Positions 32,566 through 39,948 of a stretch of DNA of 54,735 nt are shown here, one piece after another. The position numbers and the translations under genes were made by a program. Every line of letters begins with the position of its first letter. Position 1 is the stretch's first letter. This stretch comes from Planctomycetaceae bacterium (lineage in GTDB: Bacteria > Planctomycetota > Planctomycetia > Pirellulales > Pirellulaceae): contig JAAEMV010000138.1 in assembly GCA_024225195.1 (NCBI GenBank), positions 1 through 54,735 on the forward strand, written 5' to 3'. The notes beneath the pieces are model-generated. The model saw only the letters and a program-made list of their open reading frames with translations. It did no database searches and was not told where the DNA came from.

Positions 32566-35107
32566 TGCTTTTTCCTTTCTTCGCTACTGGCTTCTTGGCC
32601 GCAGGCTTTTTCGCTGCTGGCTTCTTGGCCGCAGGTTTTTTCGCCGCTGGCTTCTTGGCTACTGGCTTCTTTTCATCTGATTTTTTACCACCACCCTTTC
32701 CAGCTGCTGACTTCTTAGTTTCCTCAGAAACTTGACCAACCTTGGCAGGTTTTTTACCGGATTTCTTCCGATTCAAATCAGTTTTCATCGGATTCCCACC
32801 GCTGCCCCAACGTGAACTCTTGTAGACATCGAACCGCGACTTCATGATTCGACGAGGAAAATAATTATTCTCCAACTCCACGTCGGCAGTCTCCAGTCGC
32901 GGGTCAAGAACGAGTGACTTAATTGGCTTTTTCGTCATCAACAATTTGGTAACCTTTAAATTGTCTTTTCTCCAAATCTCAGCCGGAATTCGCACGTGCT
33001 GCTTGGTTCCATCCTCGAATTCAGCATCAATAATTACAGGCATTACTAAACCGCCGACATTTTCGATCGTGATGAGATAAAAATTCCTCTTCATCCCAAT
33101 CAGTTTCCTCTCTTCGTCGGTGAGGGATTTCATAAAACTGTCATAACTCCGTCGCTCTTCCGGCGTGACATCAAGAGAGTCGTAACTGTTATAAAAATCT
33201 TTCAGTTCAGGGTACCGATCAGCTCGTTTCACCAAGTCTTTATTAAGTGCCTCTGAATTCGATTCTGGTATTCCATCCCGTTTTGCTCGCCGGATTTTCT
33301 TTTCCAACACGGGATTCTTAGTATTGATATTTAATTGCCGCACTTCAGTGATGGCGAGGTCTACATGGTCATTTGAATAGAACCAACCTCTCCAAAACCA
33401 ATCCAAATCGATTCCGGATGCATCTTCCATCGTACGAAAGAAGTCAGCCGGCATCGGTCGTTTAAACTTCCAACGCTTTGCATATTCTTTAAATGCATAG
33501 TCAAACAGTTCCCGTCCCAAAACCGTCTCTCGCAAAACGTTGAGAGCGGTCGCCGGTTTTGAATAACCGTTAGGACCAAACTGAAGAATCGACTCTGAGT
33601 TAGTCATGATCGGAACTTGATTCGGACTTCGCATATACCCCACAATGTCGCGAGGCTCTCCGCGTCGTGACGGATACCCTTCTTCCCACTCCTGCTCCGA
33701 CAGATATTGAAGAAACGTGTTGAGACCTTCATCCATCCAGGTCCATTGCCGTTCGTCTGTGTTCACGATCATCGGGAAGTAATTATGGCCGACTTCGTGA
33801 ATAATCACTGAAATCAACCCGTACTTGGTGCTCGCCGAGTAGGTTCCGTCTTTCTCCGGTCTCGGTCCGTTAAAGCAGATCATCGGATACTCCATCCCAC
33901 CGACCGGCCCATTAACCGAAATCGCAACAGGGTAGGGGTAGTCGAACGTGTACCGCGAATAAACTTCCAACGTATGAATGATCGCGTGGGTCGAGTACTT
34001 ACTCCACAGCGGCTCGCCTTCATTCGGATAAAAAGACATGGCCATCACGGGGTAGTCGCCAACATTATGTTGCATCGCATCCCAAATGAATTTTCGGGAA
34101 GAGGCGAATGCAAAATCACGAACTTGATCTGCTTTAAAAATCCAGGTCTTCGTGCCGTCTGGCTTGCTCGACTCGTTCTTCTTTGCCTCTTCAGGAGTGA
34201 TAATGAAAAGCGGTTGCTTGGTCGACTTCGCCTGCTCCAGCCGTTCCATTTGCAATTCTGTAAGAACCTGCTCAGGGTTTAAAAGTATCCCCGTCGAAGC
34301 GACAACATGATCGTTGGGGGCAGTAATACGGACGACGTAGTCACCCATCTCAAGTGTAAATTCTCCACGTCCAAGAAATTGCTTGTGCTGCCAACCAGTC
34401 GCATCGGTGTACGCACACAACCGAGGAAACCATTGAGCTACCTCGTAAATGTAATTTCCGTCTTCTTCAAAAAACTCGCAACCACTTCGCCCTCGAAGGA
34501 TGCGGGAGTTATTGATTTCATAATTCCAATCAACCTGGAACTGAAACGTCTGCCCAGGTTCCAATAACTGTGGAAGGTCAACACGCATCATCGTTTTAAC
34601 GATAGTGTGCTTAAGCTTTTTCTTGGTGCTCGCGTCTTCACACCGTGTAATGTGAAATCCTCCGTCAAACACCTCCTTCGCTAACATCGTTTTTAAACTG
34701 CCAAACCCCAATCCCGCGATGTTATCAGTCGTCGTCGTCAAATTGGCATCTGAGTTTGAGCGGTGGATATTCGCATCAAGTTGTAGCCAAAGATAAGAAA
34801 GACGGTCCTTGCTATTGTTTGTGTAAGTAATGACTTCCTTGCCAAACAACTCTTGCGTCTCATCATTTAGGCGGATGTCGATTTCGTAATCAACCTTCTG
34901 CTGCCAATAATCACTACCTGGCGCTCCCGAAGCCGCACGTTCCCGGTTGGGAGTTGGAAGAATCTCCTCCAACTGGCGAAACTTATCCTCTTGGCTGAAC
35001 TTCTGATTTTTTGATTCCTGGCCATACAAACTTGGCGCGGAGACGAGTCCGATGCAAAACGCCATTAAAAAAGTGAACCCGAAAACCTGAACCGATTGAT
35101 ATCTCAT
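32558..35107 (-). CDS. Exported M1-family metallopeptidase with Lys/Ala/Pro-rich C-terminal tail
   Basis: 849 residues from the ATG at 35107 (AAGG eight bases upstream). A signal peptide (about 1-30, ending LYGQ) precedes an M1 aminopeptidase region: substrate-binding GPVGGMEYP (about 400-408, in place of GAMEN), zinc motif HEVGH (437-441) and third ligand E460 in WMDEGLNTF. The last 70 residues are not peptidase: they are highly basic and hold six KKP[AV]A pentapeptides (813-842), like the tail of histone H1 or bacterial HU-like proteins. An exported peptidase with such a polycation tail could bind anionic polymers or DNA outside the cytoplasm. The tail is in frame with no sign of sequence error. 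It is coupled to the DUF6702 gene. Confidence 0.9.
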   Translation of the reverse strand: MRYQSVQVFGFTFLMAFCIGLVSAPSLYGQESKNQKFSQEDKFRQLEEILPTPNRERAASGAPGSDYWQQKVDYEIDIRLNDETQELFGKEVITYTNNSKDRLSYLWLQLDANIHRSNSDANLTTTTDNIAGLGFGSLKTMLAKEVFDGGFHITRCEDASTKKKLKHTIVKTMMRVDLPQLLEPGQTFQFQVDWNYEINNSRILRGRSGCEFFEEDGNYIYEVAQWFPRLCAYTDATGWQHKQFLGRGEFTLEMGDYVVRITAPNDHVVASTGILLNPEQVLTELQMERLEQAKSTKQPLFIITPEEAKKNESSKPDGTKTWIFKADQVRDFAFASSRKFIWDAMQHNVGDYPVMAMSFYPNEGEPLWSKYSTHAIIHTLEVYSRYTFDYPYPVAISVNGPVGGMEYPMICFNGPRPEKDGTYSASTKYGLISVIIHEVGHNYFPMIVNTDERQWTWMDEGLNTFLQYLSEQEWEEGYPSRRGEPRDIVGYMRSPNQVPIMTNSESILQFGPNGYSKPATALNVLRETVLGRELFDYAFKEYAKRWKFKRPMPADFFRTMEDASGIDLDWFWRGWFYSNDHVDLAITEVRQLNINTKNPVLEKKIRRAKRDGIPESNSEALNKDLVKRADRYPELKDFYNSYDSLDVTPEERRSYDSFMKSLTDEERKLIGMKRNFYLITIENVGGLVMPVIIDAEFEDGTKQHVRIPAEIWRKDNLKVTKLLMTKKPIKSLVLDPRLETADVELENNYFPRRIMKSRFDVYKSSRWGSGGNPMKTDLNRKKSGKKPAKVGQVSEETKKSAAGKGGGKKSDEKKPVAKKPAAKKPAAKKPAAKKPAAKKPVAKKGKSNE
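32582..32671 (-). repeat. Six 15 bp repeats encoding KKP[AV]A
   Basis: Six in-frame 15 bp units near the 3' end of the M1 peptidase gene encode KKPVA, KKPAA four times, and KKPVA. They differ mostly at third codon positions. Confidence 0.85.
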
Positions 35108-36012
35108 TTGAAAACCTTGGCAAATCACAGCAGTAAACTCATAGAACGTAATTCTTATAAAAGAACGTTACTATATTACGCTGGACAAACCGCGAAGGGT
35201 GCCCCTTATTGCAATTCATCGCTGGATTAATCGATTACCGAACGATTTTGAGGCCTAGACCTTGGTAATAAAAACCAGAACAGTGAAAGCGATTACAGAT
35301 CTGGCCAAGACTAACTGCAAATTGAACGTCCAGTCAAAGGCCGACTTCTTCCGGTAAGCGTGCCTCTCCGCCAATTCCGCCTTTGGAATCAAGGCTCAAC
35401 CAACCGAGAGGGCTCCGGAAATCAATCTGAGCGTAATTGGCCTCAACTACCAATAATCCAACCAACGACGGGCCGCGCATAACAGCCGTTCCAAGTATCG
35501 GGACAACTTCCCAAATGAACCTTCCCAAATCAACAAAGGCTTTAGAGAACGACCTCAAATAGGCTACGAACCCCGTCACGCTAGATTATCAGGCGATAAC
35601 GTTGTGAAAACACAACCGGGCAGCGGCCGTTATTGGCCGTCGATCTTCTCTACCCCTAACAATCTGATCCACCTAATCCCCCTAATGTGCGATACATGAC
35701 GCACGAACGAGGGTAGTTGGCATTTAACAGCGAGGAATTTTAAAAAAAACTCGAATTCCTTTTGAACTCATACATGCGGCAGAAACCCCACAAAAAGAAT
35801 AAAAACACCGCCAACAGGCCACCTAAGGCACTTTTTTTCCCACTAAACTGGTATTGCATTCAATCCGAATCGCTTACCTCTTTTTTTTCATTTGTTTAGC
35901 CGGCAAAAACACCCCATCTTGTTGACAGACCCCAAATTTCAACATAACTTTTCATCTGTTAAATCAACCCTTTCACATCGTTTTCGATTCTAAGAGATAG
36001 GAGACCCATTTC
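35108..36012. other. Long spacer before the Cys-repeat gene
   Basis: 905 bases. The right end holds the promoter at 35922-35950 and poly-T tracts. An 81-codon minus-strand frame (35334-35579) has no SD and no family resemblance; it could be a decayed gene but I do not call it. GTGCG/CGCAC arms at about 35686-35703 form a small palindrome of unknown meaning. Nothing else is apparent. Confidence 0.5.
35922..35950 (+). promoter_or_regulatory. Sigma-70-type promoter of the Cys-repeat gene
   Basis: TTGACA (35922-35927) and TAACTT (35945-35950) are 17 bases apart. The predicted start near 35957 leaves a leader of about 55 bases to the ATG at 36013. Confidence 0.5.
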
Positions 36013-36588
36013 ATGAATCGCGTTATTTGTTCGCTGATCGTATTCAGCCTGTTCTTGGTGGCCAATTCAGCCGACGCTGCTGGCCCACTTTTTAAGAAGC
36101 GCTGTTGCGCTCCTGCACCTTCATGCTGCACTCCAGCTCCAGCAACTTGCTGTGACGCTGATCCTTGCTGCAAAACTCGCGTTGGCCTTATGGCTCGCTT
36201 GAAAGCACGCAAATGTTGCGAGCCTGCACCAGCTCCTTGCTGTGCTGAAGTTGCTGATCCTTGCTGCAAAACTCGCGTAGGTCTTTTGGCTCGCTTGAAA
36301 GCACGCAAATGCTGCAAGCCGGATCCTTGCTGTGCTCCAGTAGAAGCTGCTGAGCCAGTTCCAGCTGAGCCAGTTGCTGAAGTTGCAACTGCATGCTGCG
36401 AAGCTGATCCTTGCTGCAAGAAGCGCGTTGGACTCATGCAACGACTTCGCTCACGTAAGTGCTGCAAGCCGGATCCATGCTGCGAAGCTGCTCCTGTTGA
36501 GCCAGTTGCAACTGCATGCTGCAAGAAGCGCGTTGGCGTTGTTGCTAAGCTTAAAGCACGCAAGTGCTGCAAGCCTAACCCTTGCTAA
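36013..36588 (+). CDS. Secreted protein of tandem Cys-Cys, Arg/Lys-rich repeats
   Basis: 191 residues with a signal peptide (1-23, ending DAAG). The mature part holds 31 cysteines, 30 of them as 15 CC pairs. Four repeats follow the scheme CC-K-[TK]-RVG-x2-[AQ]-[RK]-L-[KR]-[AS]-RKCC, each followed by a Pro-rich linker such as KPDPCC or EPAPAPCC, with Ala/Glu/Pro/Val spacers between repeats. It has a perfect -35 promoter, GGAG before the ATG, and a strong terminator, so it looks well expressed. I know no named family. Export suggests a disulfide cross-linked wall or matrix protein, or a metal-binding protein; both are inference. Confidence 0.85.
   Translation: MNRVICSLIVFSLFLVANSADAAGPLFKKRCCAPAPSCCTPAPATCCDADPCCKTRVGLMARLKARKCCEPAPAPCCAEVADPCCKTRVGLLARLKARKCCKPDPCCAPVEAAEPVPAEPVAEVATACCEADPCCKKRVGLMQRLRSRKCCKPDPCCEAAPVEPVATACCKKRVGVVAKLKARKCCKPNPC
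36157..36570 (+). repeat. Four in-gene repeats of about 60 bp
   Basis: Units at 36157-36219, 36253-36315, 36403-36465 and 36511-36570. The first two are nearly identical and 96 bases apart (both start GCTGATCCTTGCTGCAAAAC); the others are diverged. They encode the CCK-x-RVG...RKCC repeats. Confidence 0.85.
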
Positions 36589-36615
36589 TACGCAACTTTA
36601 AAATTGCAAAAAAAT

Positions 36616-36648
36616 AAGCCGGGCCTGATTTCAGGCTCGGCTTTTTTT
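36616..36648 (+). terminator. Rho-independent terminator of the Cys-repeat gene
   Basis: Thirteen-bp stem AAGCCGGGCCTGA (36616-36628) with TCAGGCTCGGCTT (36631-36643), one G-T pair, two-base centre, followed by further T. An A-run precedes it. Confidence 0.9.
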
Positions 36649-36660
36649 GTAGAATCTCAT

Positions 36661-36692
36661 CTTCAGTTAACTCTATCTTTAGTTAACTCTGA
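36661..36692. repeat. Two copies of a 16 bp repeat
   Basis: CTTCAGTTAACTCTAT (36661-36676) and CTTTAGTTAACTCTGA (36677-36692) are adjacent and match at 13 of 16 positions. They lie just after the terminator of the Cys-repeat gene. Confidence 0.7.
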
Positions 36693-36744
36693 CTGTTTTT
36701 GTTCCTGATCAATCGCAATCCGACTTCAACCAGAAAACCATCTA

Positions 36745-37713
36745 ATGGCGCAGCTTGGGCTTGGCATGGCTTCTCTCGGCCGACCAGGATACATCAATCT
36801 TGGGCATGGCGAAGATTTGAATCACGACTACTCCATTGAGTCTGTTCGAAGCAATGCATTTGAAGTACTCAATCAAGCTTGGAATTCTGGCATTCGCCAC
36901 TTTGACGTCGCTCGATCTTACGGCCGCGCAGAGGAGTTCGTCTCCCAGTGGGTCAGAGAAATGTCGATACCCTCGCAGGAAATAACCATCAGTTCTAAGT
37001 GGGGATACACCTACACCGCAGCATGGAAAGTTCGAACCCCAAACGGCGTAGCCCATGAAGTTAAGCGGCACGAACTCCCAGTCCTCCAACGACAATACGC
37101 AACTTCCCGTAATCAACTTGGTGAGCATTTAAAGATTTACCAAATCCACTCTGCCACCAAGGAAAGCGGTGTCTTAAACAACCAACCCGTCCTTGAATTC
37201 CTCGACCGAATTCGTCAGACCGGAACCTCCGTTGGGCTATCAGTCTCGGGCCCCGAGCAGGCAGAAACCATTGAAAAAGCACTCACTGTGGAAGTAAATG
37301 GTGAGCGATTGTTTCAATCAGTTCAGGCAACTTGGAACCTTCTCGAGCAATCCGCCGAAACCGCTTTAAAAAAAGCCCACGACCTTGGACTAAAAGTGAT
37401 CATCAAAGAATCCGTAGCCAACGGCAGGCTCACCTCTCGAAACCAATGTCCCAATTTTCGTTCGCAAAAAGACCAGCTCAACCAACTTGCTCGCAGACAT
37501 CAAACCACTATTGACGCAATTAGCATCGCCGCTGCACTAAATCGACCATGGGTTGGAATCGTTCTAAGCGGTGCGACAACTACTGAACAAGTTACTTCCA
37601 ATGTCAAAGCCACGACACTCCACTGGAACGACGAGCTCGAATGCCAGACTTCCAAATTTGCGGAAACACCAATGGATTACTGGAACTTCCGCTCTCAACT
37701 CGCTTGGAATTAA
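36745..37713 (+). CDS. Aldo/keto reductase
   Basis: 322 residues, TIM-barrel AKR. The catalytic tetrad is visible: D54 and Y59 in FDVARSYG, K85 in SSKWGY, H135 in IYQIHSA. The opening LGLGMASLGRPGYINLGHG is the usual first strand and loop. It reduces an aldehyde or ketone with NADPH; the substrate is unknown. No SD precedes the ATG. It ends exactly where the convergent ABC gene ends: the two stop codons (37711-37713 and 37714-37716) abut. Confidence 0.9.
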   Translation: MAQLGLGMASLGRPGYINLGHGEDLNHDYSIESVRSNAFEVLNQAWNSGIRHFDVARSYGRAEEFVSQWVREMSIPSQEITISSKWGYTYTAAWKVRTPNGVAHEVKRHELPVLQRQYATSRNQLGEHLKIYQIHSATKESGVLNNQPVLEFLDRIRQTGTSVGLSVSGPEQAETIEKALTVEVNGERLFQSVQATWNLLEQSAETALKKAHDLGLKVIIKESVANGRLTSRNQCPNFRSQKDQLNQLARRHQTTIDAISIAAALNRPWVGIVLSGATTTEQVTSNVKATTLHWNDELECQTSKFAETPMDYWNFRSQLAWN

Positions 37714-38652
37714 TTACGCCCCGTCAGTGTGCGGCTTGGCAATTTTCACAAAAATGTCATGCAACGAGGGCTTCACTACCTCAAAGTGCTTGATTGAACG
37801 CATGCCCGAAAGTCGACTCAACACCTCCTGCACGCAGTCTGGATGATCGAGACGAAATCGATGAAAACGCCCATCGAAATGGACTTCAGAGATCCCATCC
37901 ATCGCCGGCACGGGAGTTTCTCCTCGTTCGTTAACTCCTCCGTCCTGCGGGAACTTATCGACCTGCACACGCACTTCGTCCGCTGGGTAATCAGCCTGAA
38001 TAGAACTAAGCGTTCCATCGAGCACCTTCTTGCCTCGGAAAATCATAAAAATGGTATCGCACATTTTTTCAGCCATTTCCATATCATGCGTCGAAAACAC
38101 AATTGTCGTTCCGTTCTCGCGCAAGCTCAACACTGCCGCTCTCAACGAATCCAGATTGACAGGATCAAGTCCGCTGAAAGGCTCATCGAGAATGACCAAT
38201 TTGGGCTTAGCAACGACCGCTGAAATAAACTGAATCTTCTGAGCCATTCCCTTGGACAGCGCATCCACTCGTTTATTCGCCCACTCAGAAGCACCTAGTC
38301 GCTCGAGCCAAAAATCTATTTCCGACTGGCAATCGTAAAAACCTTTGAGCCTCGCATAGTACTTCAAAACATTCCGAACCTTCATTCGCTTATAGAGACC
38401 ACGCTCTTCCGGAAGATAACCGAGCCGGTTGTCCGCCGTCCGTCCGTGCGCGCCTCCAAGAACGGTCACGACTCCCTCGTCCGGCTGAAAAATCCTCAAG
38501 ATCATCCGCAAGGTCGTTGTCTTGCCGGAGCCATTTGGGCCAATAAACCCGTAAATGGCTCCCTCAGGAACTGCCAAATCAATTTGATCCACCGCCGTCT
38601 GTTTCCCAAACCGCTTGGTTACTTGATTCAGTTCAATTGCATAGTTCGTCAT
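37714..38652 (-). CDS. ABC transporter ATP-binding protein (ABC-2 type), no adjacent permease
   Basis: 312 residues. Walker A GPNGSGKTT (38-46), signature LSKGM (132-136, in place of LSGGQ), Walker B LVILDEP (152-158), switch H189 in STHD. The C-terminal about 90 residues, ending HDIFVKIA, follow the pattern of NatA/ABC-2 exporters. A permease normally follows in an operon, but downstream is the convergent AKR gene and upstream an ion channel, so its membrane partner must be encoded elsewhere. Confidence 0.9.
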   Translation of the reverse strand: MTNYAIELNQVTKRFGKQTAVDQIDLAVPEGAIYGFIGPNGSGKTTTLRMILRIFQPDEGVVTVLGGAHGRTADNRLGYLPEERGLYKRMKVRNVLKYYARLKGFYDCQSEIDFWLERLGASEWANKRVDALSKGMAQKIQFISAVVAKPKLVILDEPFSGLDPVNLDSLRAAVLSLRENGTTIVFSTHDMEMAEKMCDTIFMIFRGKKVLDGTLSSIQADYPADEVRVQVDKFPQDGGVNERGETPVPAMDGISEVHFDGRFHRFRLDHPDCVQEVLSRLSGMRSIKHFEVVKPSLHDIFVKIAKPHTDGA

Positions 38653-38797
38653 AAATTTTGAATCGCCATTTTAACGGGATGACCGAACCTCAGTTTAACG
38701 ACATTTCTCCAACGTCCAAATGGTAACGTCCTCGCCCTCAACCAACCTCCAACAATCCGACGCTCAATCCCCAGGGCTCCCCCTCGACGATACACTG

Positions 38798-39643
38798 CTA
38801 CATTTCCCCGCCGCAATACTTGCAGAAAAGAGCGTCGTCATCATGATCCTCAGTCAGACAGGAAGGACATGCAACGGTCGATATCACGCGTCGCCGTTTT
38901 CTATCTAGCACCTCGGCTGAAACGAATCCGGTAGGAACGATGATCAAACTATAACCGACCAAAATAAGAATCGCCGAGATGAATTGCCCGCCCGTTGTCT
39001 TGGGAACAATGTCACCAAATCCAACGGTAGTCATCGTAACAATTGCCCAGTAGATCCCCATTGGAATCGACGTAAATTTTGAGTCTGGATCAAATGTACT
39101 TTCAACGTCATACATGATCGTGCCAGCAATGGTAACGATGATTAACACGACCATGATAAAAACTACAATTTTCCCGCGGGCTCGCCAAATGGCATTCCCC
39201 AAATCCTCGCCCTCTCGCTGAAACCATGACAAATTGAGAATTCGAAAGACTCTCAACAACCGTAGCGAACGGATAGCCGAAAATGCACTCGAATGCCCGC
39301 CTGCTGAGAAAAATAGAAACAGGAGGTATTCAGGAAGAATTGCCAGGAGATCGACGATTCCCCAAAAACTAAAAATGAACCGCCAAGGTTTTTTCACACA
39401 GTAAATTCGCAAAGCGTATTCAACAGTAAACAGCCCGGTGAAAACCCAACTCGCCCAGAACAAAGCACCCTTCCAGCGGTCCTCAAACCCTGCCACTGTT
39501 TCCAGACTGTTCGAGATGACGCTTAAGACAATCACGACCAGCAATGCCATATCAAACAACCACCCTTGAGTGGTGTGGGCGCCGAAAATGATCTCGTGCA
39601 TTTTTTCTTGCACGGTCTGTTCTTCTCGATTTTTATGAGACAT
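38798..39643 (-). CDS. Voltage-gated-type potassium channel with C-terminal zinc ribbon
   Basis: 281 residues, six transmembrane helices. S4 has arginines every third residue (R125, R128, R131, R134 in RSLRLLRVFRI), marking a voltage sensor. The pore loop carries the K+ filter TTVGFGD (205-211). After S6 a short basic segment (DRKRRR) leads to a cytoplasmic zinc ribbon CPSC-x11-CKYCGG (C259, C262, C274, C277). The channel would set membrane potential or K+ flux; the zinc ribbon may aid tetramer assembly or sense metal or redox state, which is inference. It is monocistronic. Confidence 0.92.
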   Translation of the reverse strand: MSHKNREEQTVQEKMHEIIFGAHTTQGWLFDMALLVVIVLSVISNSLETVAGFEDRWKGALFWASWVFTGLFTVEYALRIYCVKKPWRFIFSFWGIVDLLAILPEYLLFLFFSAGGHSSAFSAIRSLRLLRVFRILNLSWFQREGEDLGNAIWRARGKIVVFIMVVLIIVTIAGTIMYDVESTFDPDSKFTSIPMGIYWAIVTMTTVGFGDIVPKTTGGQFISAILILVGYSLIIVPTGFVSAEVLDRKRRRVISTVACPSCLTEDHDDDALFCKYCGGEM

Positions 39644-39948
39644 AGATTGTAAACCAGCTGTGAGTTTTCAAATAAGAACACAATTCTTTACCAACCAGCA
39701 ACCGACCGCAATCGCTCGACCTAATTCTCGGATAGATGCTAAACGGTGTTTCGTTGACTTCTCTGCAATCTTAGTTTTCTAAACAAATATTCCTTGCCAA
39801 TTATCTCTCATCAATAATCGCAAAACGCGTCCATCCGCCTTGCGAGTCTACATTTCGATGAAAATGGACAATAAAAAAACCTGCCGCAAGATTGCGGCAG
39901 GCCCTATTTTTTCAATGGGAATAATTAACCCCCATCTCCCCCCAAGCA
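39644..39948. other. Spacer with terminator
   Basis: Holds the minus-strand terminator at 39873-39901 for the M28 peptidase gene and, at its left end, the unrecognised promoter of the channel gene. No other feature seen. Confidence 0.5.
39873..39901 (-). terminator. Rho-independent terminator of the M28 peptidase gene
   Basis: Perfect stem CCTGCCGCAA (39880-39889) with TTGCGGCAGG (39892-39901). On the minus strand it is followed by seven T. It is 48 bases after the peptidase stop. Confidence 0.9.

Noticed and set aside
32582-32671. Lys/Ala/Pro repeats as an independent histone-like gene
   Set aside because: The repeats are in frame with the peptidase, with no internal start and SD ahead of them.
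35334-35579. 81-codon minus-strand open frame in the long spacer
   Set aside because: No SD, no family resemblance, no conserved-looking neighbour; at best a decayed gene.
36157-36570. Regular repeats as a CRISPR array
   Set aside because: They are long, diverged, in frame, and encode the Cys-repeat protein; spacers are not unique non-coding segments.
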